A stretch of DNA of 64,000 bases from Siphonodentalium dalli (lineage: Eukaryota > Mollusca > Scaphopoda > Gadilida > Siphonodentaliidae): assembly GCA_032622095.1 (NCBI GenBank), contig CP136064.1, positions 115,372,004 through 115,436,003 of the forward strand, given 5' to 3'. Position numbers and translations under genes: made by a program. Under the pieces are notes generated by a model that saw only the letters and a list, made by a program, of their open reading frames with translations, did not search any database and was not told the origin of the DNA. Within the stretch, counting starts at the first letter, position 1. Each line of letters begins with the position of its first letter. Positions 35,441 through 46,362 of this stretch are shown piece by piece.

Positions 35441-37590
35441 GTAAAACAACCCTTTGGGTTGTGATAATCTAAAACAGAAACACCGCAGCCTTAAACTATT
35501 AGTTAAAAAGAAATTAAAGCTGGCACATGAAGCCTATGTAGAAAGCATCCTTGAAATTAGCAAAGATGCCAAAGTAGAAGACCATAATGAGAAAAACTAT
35601 AAGCCAATTACCAAAAAGCTCTTCTCCTATATAAAAAGCACACAACAACAATCTCAAGCAATAAGCTCCATCACTGATCCAACTACTGGCACTCAGAAAA
35701 ACTCAAATGCTGAAATAGCACAAGTACTTAACAACCAATTCCAGTCTGTATTCTCTCCACTAAATCCTCTTTCACTCACACAGAATTGTCTGACAGCCAT
35801 ACGAAATACCACATCCGAAGAGTACATCCAATCAAATACTTATGGGTATCCAACTATCAAGCAAATTAAGGTGGATGAATCTGGAGTCCTTAAACAACTT
35901 ACAAATCTCAAAACCAACAAGGCTGCTGGACCAGACAAAATAAACCCTACCATCTTAAAAGAACTTCGGTATGAAATAACACCAGCCTTAACATTGCTCA
36001 TCCAGAAAACACTTGACACCGGGTCGCTACCAACTGACTGGACTACAGGCAATGGTGCACCTATATTTAAGAAAGGTGATTGAGCAGACAGACCCCTCTA
36101 ACTATCGACCAATCACTTTAACATGCATCATGTGCAAAATTACCGAACATATCATCGCTTCTCACATAACCAAACATTATACAAAACACAACATACTGTA
36201 TGACTTACAACATGGTTTCCGTGAACGTCGGTCCTGTGAGACACAGGTTATCCAACTGATTGATGATCTAGCTGAAAAACTCTTCAATGGCCACCAAACT
36301 GACGTTATACTTTTGGACTTGAGAAAAGCCTTTGACAAAGTCAACCATGCAAAACTGATATGTAAACTTAATGAATATGGAATCAGAGGCCCAATCTTAA
36401 ACTGGATAAGATCTTTCTTACATGGCCGCAGCCAAGTTGTTGTGCTGGAAGGGGAAAGCTCCTCCCCTGTCCCGGTTACTTCAGGGGTACCACAGGGCTT
36501 TGTCCTGGGTCCCCTGTTGTTTCTACTATACATAAATGATCTCCCAAACCATATCACATCTCAGACCAGACTTTTTGCAGATGACACAGCTGTTTACTTG
36601 ACCATCAATAACCCTTCTGATCACAATTCCTTACAAAATGATCTTCTCAAATTGGAAGAATGGGAAAAGAAATGGGACATGTCCTTCAACCCAGGGAAAT
36701 GCCAGGTATGAACCGTAACCCAGAAGAAACACCCATCCTACCACCACCGTCCACCAGTACATCTTACATGGGCAAATTCTACAACAGGTCAGCTCAGCCC
36801 GATATCTTGGAGTTGACTTAACTAACAACATGTCCTTCAATGAACACATAAACAGGATAACATCAAATGCCAACCAAACTCTCAGCTTTCTCAAGAGAAA
36901 CATAAACAAAAAATGAAATGATCAAGAAAATAGCTTATCAAGCTATGGTGAGACCCAAATTAATTAGAGTATGCAGCTTGTGTCTGGTCACCTTATACAG
37001 CCACAAATATTGATGAAATTGAGAAAGTACAGAATAGGGCTGTAAGATGGATCAAAAATGAATATTCAAGATATGAAAGTGTTTCAGCCATGACATCAGA
37101 CCTAAATTTAAAATCATTAGCATCTAGAAGGACCATCTCACAAATATGTCTCTTTCAAAAAACCATTCATAACCATGTAGCAATGCAAATTCCATCCTAT
37201 CTTGAGAAACTGACTAGAAAAATGCGATACCACCATGAGGGAACATTCCGCCGCATTCACACAGGTCCAAATTATTTCAGATTCTCATTCTTTCCAGCAA
37301 CTGCAATTCTTTGGAACAGTCTAAATCCCGATCTGATCACACTCTCCGATCCTGACACATTCAGGAAGAGTGTGTATCAGCAAATCACATAATCTGATCA
37401 TTCTTTTAACTTTATGTTTTAAAACTATTTTAAATTCTCCTCTGTAACATAAATCTAAAGCTTAACTATTCTATCTCTCAATACTCTCATTTCTTCTTCT
37501 CATGCTAACCTACTTGCACTGACGCGCACTGGACATAATCTCAGAAAGGAGGTCTCCAGAACCTGCAGATAGATAGATAGATTTGACAAC
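35441..37590 (+). pseudogene. 5'-truncated non-LTR retrotransposon (CR1/L2-like), frameshifted
   Basis: Frames at 35454-36083, about 36073-36711, about 36720-36915 and 37090-37392 together give one RT-containing ORF2. Motifs in order are KTNKAAGPDKINPTILKEL, PIFKKGD then DPSNYRPITL, LQHGFRERRSCETQVIQLID, DVILLDLRKAFDKVNH, SGVPQGFVLGPLLFLLYIND, LFADDTAVY (catalytic FADD near 36572) and ARYLGVDLTNNMSFNEHIN. The C-terminal AILWNSLNPDLITL segment closes the ORF. Single-base shifts occur near 36075 and 36715, and a further break near 36915. The GATAGATAGATAG tail near 37572 fits the microsatellite 3' ends of this LINE group. The endonuclease domain is missing. Confidence 0.88.
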
Positions 37591-37769
37591 ATTGCAGATT
37601 GCTAAATTCATAATTTCCCTGACTTTGTAAATTGTAGAAACTATTGGATCATGCATTCCAGTGCACAGCAAAATTGCACTTGTAGCAGCATTACAGCAAA
37701 TTTTCAGTCTCGCGATAAAAAAAATAAAATAATAATAATAACACAAGGTTGCCTTTCTAAATGGTTCTC

Positions 37770-38432
37770 TAATTACATGCAGTGGCAGCATCACATCAAT
37801 ACCACCACAAAGAAGGCAAACTTCACCCTGGCCTAGGCTTCCTTCGACAAAATCTCAGGTACTGCCAAATGGATCTTAGAAAAATGGCATACATAGCATT
37901 AGTCCGTCCTCAGCTAGAGTATGCAGAACAATCTGGGATCCACACTATGAGAAGGACAAAACAAAACTGGAGAAGGTTCAATGCAAAGCAGCATGATTTA
38001 TAAAACAGGACTACCGATCGACAGAGAAAGGCTGCGCAAGTATAAATGCTCAGTCAGTGAACTGCAACTAACATCGCATGAATGAAGAAGAAAGGAACAG
38101 AGGCTGACACTCTTTTCAAAGTGATTAAGGAGTTGGCCCCGGGTATCAATTCCAAACATTACCTGACAAATTACCATCCAAAGGGGAAAAAGAAACTAAC
38201 CATGAACTTTGAGGACTTTGTTAGTGACAACATTGTGGAGAAGCTAACCACAAACAATGAAAGTGCCTACAAACCAATTCAAACAAATACAGACCAATAC
38301 CGATATTCCTTCTTCCCGAGGACAGTACTTGACTGGAATAAACTGGACAACAGCTCATCAATGCTGCCGACCAAGAAACATTTAAGTCAGCTTTGGGAGA
38401 ACAAAAATAGCACTCCTCCCACCGTCCTGTAA
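37770..38432 (+). pseudogene. Second LINE remnant, C-terminal end of ORF2
   Basis: Frames read NTTTKKANFTL, GFLRQNLRYCQMDLRKMAYI then ALVRPQLEYA, and after breaks LFKVIKELAPGINSKHYLTN and YRYSFFPRTVLDWNKLDN. This is the post-RT thumb and C-terminus of a CR1/L2-like element. The sequence differs from the preceding LINE and is 5'-truncated. It ends about 1.1 kb before the CUEDC1 coding start. Confidence 0.8.
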
Positions 38433-38817
38433 AAGCCAGCTTTGGTTACTAGGACGTAACAACTACAGATACAGACATTAATTAACATACCGTAATCACT
38501 CCTTAATAAACAAAATTAGGCCAGTTGAATGTTTATTTCCTTATCATACATATGCCATTGTGACTAATCGTTAGCATGGTTTGTGACATGGTACCGATTT
38601 AGTATGACACTGTTTTTTAAATCATTGCTTTGTAATATGATGTTGGGTTATGCCTCTTATATCGAATTCACAAAACAACAATATTTATATTTACCTATTA
38701 CAGACTTTACAGTTGAATATAACATATCATAATACACTAAATTTATAGTGTTTTCAAATAATTTACCACCTGAATTATCAGAACCGACATGTTTATAACT
38801 GGAGACATAGCTCATGT

Positions 38818-39263
38818 TTAAAGGTACTCAATCCAAATTAATACTCGCAAATTACTATTTCCTTGGCTTCGGGGTAAAAAATATTTGATTCGAGTCGAGG
38901 AACCCACCCATCAAAGCTCAGAGTGATCAGATATCGATGTTTGAAATCTATTATTTAAATTTTATGTGGCCCACTAAACAGTCGACGAGTGGAATTTCTA
39001 TTACCAAATTGCGGATGAAGATGGATAACTCTAAAATCAAGTGGCATTTTTGTGTCAGATATATGACAAACCGACAAAATTTCATTTGACCAAAATGTTG
39101 ATAAATAAAAAGTTTTGGGCAATTTTATACTATAGCTGACTGTGGTTAGCATTATTTTTGGGCAATTAATCGATTCTGATAACTGAAGCGGCATTTAAAA
39201 AAATATTGGTGTTGTTGGAATCTGATGATATGGGGACCATCAAATCGGATTGAGTACCTTTAA
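38818..39263 (+). mobile_element. 446-bp MITE with TTAAAGGTACTCAATCC termini
   Basis: TTAAAGGTACTCAATCC and its inverse GGATTGAGTACCTTTAA bound the element exactly. It is the best-preserved member of the family at 7912 and 20548. The TTAA at the outer ends may be the target duplication. It lies about 200 bp upstream of the CUEDC1 first coding exon. Confidence 0.82.
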
Positions 39264-39466
39264 CTAAAATGCAGTTTAATAGTTAATAGCTAGATGGGTA
39301 AAATATACATAATAGGCATGTAACCTGGAGACAAAATTGCATGTTTTGCTCATTTATACATGCCAACTGTACAAAATTACTTTATTCTTTGTATCACTAT
39401 GCACATATTGCGATATGATACTACAGCCCTACACTATGTCAATTAATTTTTTCTTCATTTTTTCAG

Positions 39467-39521
39467 TAATGATAAGCATATTATGTCCTGATTTTGGATA
39501 TCCATGGCTTAGCTACCTATC
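39467..39521 (+). promoter_or_regulatory. CUEDC1: CUEDC1 5'-leader part of first coding exon, with upstream ATGs
   Basis: A TTCATTTTTTCAG acceptor ends at 39466, so an upstream non-coding exon is expected. The leader has an ATG at 39469 that opens a 26-codon frame overlapping the main ATG and ending at 39549. Two minimal ones follow: 39483 (Met-Ser-stop) and 39504 (Met-Ala-stop). If this splice form is used, upstream frames could dampen translation of the main frame. Confidence 0.5.
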
Positions 39522-39854
39522 ATGGCATCTGCAGAAACACAGAAAATGAGTGGAAGGAAAAAATGTGACCCTTCTCAGAGGGTTGAAAATGATTTCAGCC
39601 CCAACAACAAATCGGATGCCTCAACGATAACAAGCAGTCGTCCCGTTCGACAACTGGAATTTTACCAGGCGATGACTGACTTCAAAGTGATGTTTCCTTC
39701 CATGGATGAGGAAGTTATAGAGGCTGTCCTGAGAGCAAATGATGGGGCTGTTGATGAAACTATCGACCAACTTCTAACCATGACAATTGACACGGATGAA
39801 AATGTCTCAAGCACAATTGATGACATAACTCTGTCAGATTCATTCACTCCAAGT
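39522..39854 (+). CDS. CUEDC1: CUEDC1, coding exon 1 (CUE domain)
   Basis: CUE domains are about 43-residue three-helix modules that bind ubiquitin. CUEDC1 is a conserved animal protein otherwise without a known enzymatic domain. This exon encodes residues 1-111. The CUE domain is at about residues 45-89: LEFYQAMTDFKVMFPSMD with the MFP motif at 57-59, VLRANDGAVDETIDQLLTM with the di-leucine at 84-85. Human CUEDC1 has RPARQVRRLEFNQAMDDFKT then MFPNM in the same place. A Ser-rich, probably disordered N-terminus precedes it. The ATG at 39522 is the first in frame. The donor AAGT|GTAAGT ends the exon in phase 0, matching exon 2. Confidence 0.95.
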
Positions 39855-40355
39855 GTAAGTTGTATTAGTTAGATCTAATTTTCTGAGACTCATTGAAACC
39901 CTCCCTCACATGGATGGGGAGGGGAGGGTATCCACCTTGGAATTTCCAACCCAACACTTCCTTTTGCACCCCCACCCCTTGGGGTTACAATTGTCCAACT
40001 GCCTTACTGGTATTTGGAAATTTTCCAGAATACATGAATTAACAGCTGACATCCCCTTTAATTAGCATGAAACTAGGTGGGCCAGGCTGAGTGTAAATAT
40101 ACGTCAATACTCCGAGTCTCACCCATTGGTATCAAATTATCATAAATATTCTGTATAATGACAGCTGTAATCATGACCAAAGCCACCGGTATAACATACC
40201 ATATTCTATATATACAAGTATATATACATGGATGTACATGTATATATGGAAATATATTCAGCGGTCAGGCAATGGAAAAAAATATAAAGCGGTAAGAGGG
40301 TTAAATGTCAGAAAATTAGACCGAAGGTAGGAAAATATTCTAATTTTTGTCTTAA
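39855..40355 (+). other. CUEDC1 intron 1, proximal part
   Basis: No exon is seen. A CCTTGGAATTTCCAACCCAA phrase is shared with repeats near 22360 and 26960. ATATATACATGGATGTACAT tracts occur near 40215. Ends at the TTAA target of the piggyBac element. Confidence 0.5.
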
Positions 40356-41659
40356 CCCTTACGGGTCCATATACGAATACTCCGAGTTTTCAAAACTCCC
40401 GCGGTAAACATCGTAATTCTAATAGAATCAACTACTTCCAGTGTGGTATTCACCCCGGTAATGATGACGTATTTTGCATACAAAATATCCGCGCCCATGC
40501 ATGTTTTTATCGGTGATTTTTCGATGTTTTTTCTCATGATACACCTGGTTTAGTACACCTGAGTTTCTGCGGATACAATATGCCATCTTTGCGGCCGAGA
40601 AAGAAAATAATTCCAGTTGAAATACCAGATTATTCCGACTTAGATGACAGTTTATCGGACTCAGAAGAGAATAAATCTGACGATGATGAAAATAGCGACT
40701 CGGATGGACACGGTGATGCACCTCAACAATCAACAACACCTGTCACACCTGCTGATAACTGGACTGAAAATCTTGTTCGTCATGCAATTCCAGGATTTGA
40801 AAGGAATAATACCGGTCCTCAGCATTCTTTGGATGAGAATTCAACAGAAATTGAGTTCCTGGAACTTTTTCTGACTGATGAAGTTTTAGACTTAATTGTT
40901 TACCAAACAAATTTGTTTTCATCACAAGTTGAGGAGGACACACCTATATCCAGGAAATTAACATTTACGGCTATAATTAGTACAGTTTCTCTCAAATTGG
41001 GACAGTATTAGTATGTGAAAGACATTACATCTATAAATGTATCTGAAAACATGTTATTTTGAGACATTCAATATAAATTTTATGTTATGAAAAATATTTG
41101 CAACTTTCATTGCTTTCAGTTACCTGTTCACAGGTAACTGTCAGCTGATTGACAGGTGAAGCCCTGGGTCAAAAGTTGATACCCCCATCCAGATATATTG
41201 GCCCATACAACATTTCAGGACAATGTACAGGGACACAAAGTAACAATAATAATAATTTCATTACAATAGGTAAAACTCAGAATCTGTGAATATTTCATCT
41301 TATAATCATTGGTTGTTAGTCGTCTACCCGAGACTGAGATAATTGTTTCCAGCCATCCAAAGTTGTGGAAATTGACCAACAAAGGTTATATTTGATCTTA
41401 TATCTCACAAGACAGAAATTCAATTCAGAACATCAATTTATTAGTTTTTCAATGTTTTACCTGTTGATTACAGGTAAATTTGACAGGTGACAACCATGTT
41501 AGCTCAGGTGCGACATGTCACAATTTATAGAACTTTCATTTACCTTGAGATTGACATATGTTACTTCACTGTACCTTAATCCTTTGTTGTGTTGTATGAG
41601 CTATACTAATACCACCCTACAGTAGTCATTATATTGCTATATCTCCAGACCCTTAAGGG
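40356..41659 (+). mobile_element. 1.3-kb truncated piggyBac element
   Basis: TTAA (40352-40355) precedes CCCTTACGGGTC, and the right end GACCCTTAAGGG is followed by TTAA (41660-41663). It carries a transposase N-terminal frame (40580-41011) but not the DDD catalytic core, so it is internally deleted. Two short palindromes, TTACCTGTTCACAGGTAA (41122) and TTTACCTGTTGATTACAGGT (41457), may be subterminal sites. Inserted in CUEDC1 intron 1, same strand. Confidence 0.85.
40580..41011 (+). CDS. piggyBac transposase N-terminal fragment
   Basis: The 143-aa frame starts MPSLRPRKKI, has an acidic Ser/Asp/Glu tract (DLDDSLSDSEENKSDDDENS) and then IEFLELFLTDEVLDLIVYQT followed by N. This is the start of the DDE_Tnp_1_7 (PGBD) domain, which usually reads ...FF..fft..ll..iv.eTNrYA. 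The frame then diverges and stops at VSLKLGQY, before the first catalytic Asp. It lacks the catalytic domain and the C-terminal Cys-rich region. It could still be transcribed as a dimerisation or regulatory fragment, but decay is the simpler reading. Confidence 0.85.
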   Translation: MPSLRPRKKIIPVEIPDYSDLDDSLSDSEENKSDDDENSDSDGHGDAPQQSTTPVTPADNWTENLVRHAIPGFERNNTGPQHSLDENSTEIEFLELFLTDEVLDLIVYQTNLFSSQVEEDTPISRKLTFTAIISTVSLKLGQY

Positions 41660-42295
41660 TTAAAAAACAATTTCACACTGGTATGCTGGTAGACCAGCAT
41701 TGTGGAAAGGATCTCCACATAGTGCATGTTTTGTCCGCACATTTTTTCCAGAGTTATGGCACTTTGCTGGACTTAGTGTAAAACGCATCAACGTGTCCAT
41801 AAGAAACATTATGCTGTGGATGTCTTTATTATTGGATTTTGTTGTCCTTTGGCATGGTGATAGCACATGTTAAGGTAGGGTTCGCACAGGTGCTTAAAGT
41901 CATTAAAAGTGCTTGAATTTGATTTTCTATTTTCAAGGCCCTTAAAACTGCTTAAATTCTCACCCTAATACCACTCAGGTCATTAAAAGTGCTTAAATTC
42001 TGGTATAAGACCGGGCCTGGGGAATAAACAACAAGGCATGGGCGGTCTTATACCTAGAAAACTGTTAACATCGCCGATATGATCGTAAAAATCGAACGGA
42101 ACATTGCGGCGGAAGTGAGGGAGACATCGCGTAATCGCTAAAAATACCATCGTTTCCGATATGTACGATTTTTCAATAGTACGAAACTGTGTGCTCTCCG
42201 CAAAGCATATGTAAGCTTCGCTCTGATTGGAGGGAAAATTTACACCAGCCAATCATGTAAGTTAATAGAAAATTTAACCGGCTGAAAAAATAAAT

Positions 42296-43738
42296 ATGCC
42301 AGGAAAGGGCAAGTTCAATGTCGAATGGTGTAAACAAACAAAGTATAAGCAGTGGTTGTCGCCCGATCAAGACATTCATTCGGCAAAATGCGTAATATGC
42401 GCGAAAACGTTCACAATAGCCGGTATGGGTGAGGCGCCCCTGAAAAGCCACATTTTGTCGAAAAGACACATCGACCGGAGTCAAAAGTCGAATGACATTT
42501 CGGTGTTTATGAACAATGCGACGAATGCCACGCCCACAACGTCCACAAACTCCACGTCGACATCAGTTTCATCCACATCCAGAGGCCCAATAGTGACACC
42601 ATTTGTGAGAACAGAGGAAGTGGTCAAATCTGAAATCTTGTGGACGATGAAAGTTGTTAAGTCACATTATAGATACAACAGTTCGACACACACCGCAGAA
42701 CTGTTTGCGAAGATGTTTCCCGACTCCAACATAGCAAAATCGTTTTCATGTGGCGATCGCAAAATGGCATATCTCACCAAATATGGTTTGGCGCCATATT
42801 TCAGACAGCAAATGACTTTACGTCTGAAGGACGCCGATACATACGTCCTCCTGTTTGACGAAAGTTTAAATTCAACCCTACAAAACAAACAAATGGACAT
42901 ACACATCAGATTCATGGATACCTCTACAAATCTAGTGTCTAGTAGCTATTTCGACACCACATTTATGGGACACAGGCGAGCGGATGACTGCCTCAAAGAG
43001 TTTGAACACATCACACACAACTTAAATCTGTCCCAGCTCCTGCAAATTTCAATGGACGGCCCTAACGTAAATCTGAAATTCCTCAAAGATTTTAAAACCA
43101 AGGTCTTTACGGAACATACTGACAAAACTTTGGTCGACATTGGTACTTGCAGTCTCCACACTGTGCACAACTCATTTCGCGCTGCAATGGAAGAAACCGA
43201 GTGGGAGCTGGATTCATTCCTGAAGTGTTTGTTTTCCTTATTCAAAAACTCGCCCGCAAGACGTGATGACTATAAGGATATTACTGCTCACGACACATTC
43301 CCATTGAAATTCTGCCCCCACCGTTGGGTGGAAAATACTCGTGTGGCGGAGAGGGCGATTGAAATTCTCGATGACGTCTCAACATTTGTGACCGAAGTGG
43401 AAAGGAACAAAAACTACACAACTCCAACATCTAAAGCTTTTTCTACAGTGAAAACCCACCTCAAAGACCCTCTTCTCCTCGCTAAACTGTGCTTTTTCGT
43501 AACATTATCAAAGGATGTGACACCTTACCTCACAATGATGCAAACAGATCATCCTGTGATTCCATTTATCGCGGATGAATACGAGGACATGACCAGAACG
43601 GTTATGAGAAGAGTAATAAAACCATCTGCATTAGACTCGTTGAAAACAAAGGCGGAACTGGTCTCATATAAGCTTGCAGAGAATGACGATGATGTTCTTA
43701 CATATAACAAAGTGGAACTTGGATTCAATACCAAATGA
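42296..43738 (+). pseudogene. hAT transposase, N-terminal two-thirds (frameshifted)
   Basis: This 480-aa frame begins MPGKGKFNVEWCKQTKYKQW. A BED-like zinc finger follows (KCVICAKTF...LKSHILSKRH, about residues 31-60) for DNA binding, then a Ser/Thr-rich linker (80-95). The RNase H-like catalytic region includes LLFDESLN (first Asp, about 190) and ISMDGPNVNLKF (second Asp, about 253), followed by CSLHTVHN. It ends at ELGFNTK-stop. The protein sense continues in another frame from the overlapping ATGA at 43735. One extra A in the AAA run at 43733-43735 would restore the frame. That pattern fits a one-base loss or an assembly indel. Confidence 0.88.
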
Positions 43739-44484
43739 CCCTGGCGGAAGTCAACAATGGACGATTGAGAACCACCTTCAAAATGGACTGTAGAAAGGCC
43801 CTCAAAGTTTTGACCACACGCTTATTGACCAAGACACCACTCAGTTCTGTGTTATGCAGGAATGCTAGTTGCTTTTCTCCCCGCATCATTGCATCCGACC
43901 CTGCCAAGTGCAAAAGTAAACTGACACGTGTACTCAGTGTTCTCGTTGACAACAAAAGGATTGCGGCAAAAAAGTGTGATGATACCATACGGCAGTATGA
44001 CCAATTTCTTACCGACGCGAAGAAGGAGCATTCTGCATTCAAAGAATTCTCCTATGCCAAATCGACTGACAAGGACAAGGAAACTCGGGTTGATCAATTC
44101 CTGATCAAGTTCATTAACTCCGAGAAGTATCCTGACTTATGGTGTGTTTTAAAGATGATTCTGGTCCTGTCACATGGACAGGCCTCGGTCGAAAGGGGAT
44201 TTTCGGTGAATTCTAAAATTCTTGTTGAAAACAAGAAAGAAGAGACGTTTTGCGCGGAACGATTAGTGTACAACAGAATCGCCAGAGAAGGTGGAACGAA
44301 AAACATAAAAATCAACAGTTCCATAATTCAGTACTGTAAGGGTGCTCGAACAAAATATGAGAATCATCTGGTATACGAGCAAATGGGAAAATCCGACGAC
44401 AAGAAGCGCAAGGCGAAGCTGGAACGCATGCAAGAAATGACTACTGCTAAAAAAAAGACTGTGTGCAGACATAGCTTGTCTTGA
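43739..44484 (+). pseudogene. hAT transposase, C-terminal part with dimerisation domain
   Basis: The open frame begins at the ATG at 43735, overlapping the previous stop by four bases, and runs 249 aa. It contains VLSHGQASVERGFSVNSKIL, the hAT C-terminal dimerisation signature (usually N-x-x-x-E-R-x-F-S) with the conserved catalytic Glu of VERGFS. It ends in a basic, A-rich stretch (KKTVCRHSLS) where the frame shifts again near the A8 run at about 44449. The ATGA overlap looks like termination-reinitiation, but in an animal DNA transposon a frameshift is more likely. Confidence 0.85.
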
Positions 44485-44635
44485 GGACTCTTCCGACGAG
44501 GCAGCAAAAAAACTCGAAGAAACTGGCCACCGTGATTGGCTTGTTAAATTAAATCTGTATCGACAATCTATTAAAGAAAAACAAACGAAACTTGAAGGCG
44601 TAAAAAACGACATTGAAAGATTGGTCAAAGATTAA
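44462..44635 (+). pseudogene. hAT transposase, extreme C-terminus in third frame
   Basis: After the A8 run the coding sense resumes in another frame: DIACLEDSSDEAAKKLEETG then HRDWLVKLNLYRQSIKEKQT, closing at TAA 44635 with an amphipathic tail. It is too short to stand alone, but it has clear coding character and directly continues the upstream protein. Confidence 0.75.
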
Positions 44636-45336
44636 AATTTAATCTTTAACCATTACCAATCATTAAAATTTAATCGTTAACCAATCTTTCAATGTTGGTT
44701 TTTTATCATTTGATTTAATCATGAAATGACATTAACTTGTTTTTGTTTACTGTTATTAAATTAAGTTATTTAAAAAATGTTTTTTATCATTATTACAGGA
44801 TCACATATGCCTATTGTCTCAACACCAATCAGTAACAAAACAGTACTTACAATACCAATCAAACCAAAGCATTGATACATTCAAGCAGATAATTTATATA
44901 TACATGTGTATATGTACTATATAATACAGTACTATAAAATACTATATTATACTATATAAATATATTAAAATATATTAATTAAGCTAAAATGTCACTATGT
45001 ACAGTGGCAAAGTATTTGAGTAAATTATTATTAAATGATAAAATCAGAGACTGAAAGTGTAGCTTTATTCATTTAATATATAATAATGTATATTGGGTAT
45101 ATAATTTATATTATATGTGCGTGTCTGAAAACTAAATAACAGCTTCAATCAGTATATATACACCATGTCTTAGTATTTAAACTAATTTAATTAGTAAATT
45201 AGCTTATTTAATTGTAGTGGAGCCTGCAAATGTACATGTATGTGAAGTTATCATAATCAACAAACAATATTTAACATTTTGTTTTGCCCGTGATAGTGTT
45301 AAAAGGGTGCTTGAAAAGTCATTAAAAGGTCATTAA
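44636..45336. other. hAT 3' non-coding region
   Basis: A duplicated AAAATTTAATCNTTAACC motif lies at about 44633-44685. The rest is TATA-rich simple sequence. GTGCTTGAAAAGTCATTAAA near 45307 is a subterminal hAT motif. No gene. Confidence 0.6.
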
Positions 45337-45729
45337 CCCTTTACCGAACAGAACGGCCCTGTGCCAATGCATTCTCTTATATATGCGAGTCGACCATAGG
45401 TCGCCTCGCATATATAAGAGAATGCATTGGCTTAACACATTAAAAATTATAAAATTGTTAAAGAATGTAAGAAAAAATGGTAAAAAGTGTTAAAAAAAAG
45501 ATTTTTTTTAGGCCAATGCATTCTCTAATATATGCGAGGCGACCTATGGTCGACTCGCATATATAAGAGAATGCATTGGCACAGGGCATAACTGTAACTA
45601 TCACAATGTGGTCAAGGAGCCGGTTCCAATGATATCCATATTTGTATGGTTCTATTGAGACAGACCGAAGATATTTTAGGCTGTTGAAGCTTTATTTGGC
45701 CGGTTTTGGCCGGTTTGTTGGGTAAAGGG
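45337..45729 (+). mobile_element. 393-bp TTAA MITE with two 67-nt palindromes, copy 1
   Basis: TTAA lies on both sides (45333-45336 and 45730-45733). The ends are CCCTTTACCGAACAGAACGG and, inverted, CCCTTTACCCAACAAACCGG, a piggyBac-like signature. Inside are two perfect or near-perfect palindromes, 45364-45430 and 45513-45579. Each has 26-bp arms (CCAATGCATTCTCTTATATA...) around a TCGACC-type loop, and they are each other's reverse complement. The element interrupts the 3' end of the hAT transposon, so it is younger than that insertion. A near-identical inverted copy is at 57372-57763. Confidence 0.92.
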
Positions 45730-45795
45730 TTAAAAAGGTGCTTAAATGTGCTTAAATTTAGTTTTTGGGAACCTGTATGAACCCTGCTTTTAAAG

Positions 45796-46362
45796 GATAT
45801 CCACATACTATGGGTTTCGTTAGGTTTTTTTTCTTCAGAGTTATGGCTGTTTGCCAGAGTTATGACCCCGGGATTAACTGAGAGAAATCCCCCACTATTT
45901 CATTATTTTCCCTAGAGCCAATATTCAGCATACTATACTTAATATTCTGGTGTATAATCAAATAAAACTACATGTAGGTGTGTTAATTAACAACATATAC
46001 AGTTAGATTTATTCTCTAATTGTTTCTAGAATCACAATTTTCATTTCTAAAAAAGCCACCAGTCAAGTAAACTCATCTTATTTGGAGGACATGTGTCCTA
46101 GTGGCATTTTTAGTAAAGTTTTTATCAAAACTCGACCTATGGTTTGGCGAGGGACAGTTGGTAGGTGGCGGCAGCAAACATGTATACGGTAACATAGCTG
46201 TTTATTGATGGATACTGACAATTTTTGGTAAGCATCATACATGTACCGGTAGGTTATACAACGAAGTGTTTTTTAACTCATCATGGCCAGTACTTCCTGT
46301 TCAATGTGTGTCGCAGACAATCAAAGACACAACACTGACAAAACAGTTAATGAGTCTTTATA
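45796..46362. other. CUEDC1 intron 1, no exon seen
   Basis: Unannotated AT-rich intron sequence between the hAT element and a pearl-like array. No frame of interest. Confidence 0.5.

Larger units (their letters stand above)
41876..45787 (+). mobile_element. 3.9-kb hAT transposon
   Basis: Left end TAGGGTTCGCACAGGTGCTT; the right end, read inverted, is GCAGGGTTCATACAGGTTC, so both share the AGGGTTC..ACAGG core typical of hAT termini. Flanks TGTTAAGG (41868) and TTTTAAAG (45788) agree at 6 of 8 positions, a decayed 8-bp duplication. GTGCTTAAA motifs are repeated subterminally at both ends. The transposase is encoded in three frames (42296-44635). A 393-bp TTAA MITE is nested near the right end (45337-45729). 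Confidence 0.88.

Noticed and set aside
43735-43738. ATGA stop-start overlap as a programmed reinitiation or -1 frameshift signal
   Set aside because: A one-base loss in an A-run explains it more simply, and a second shift at another A-run follows.
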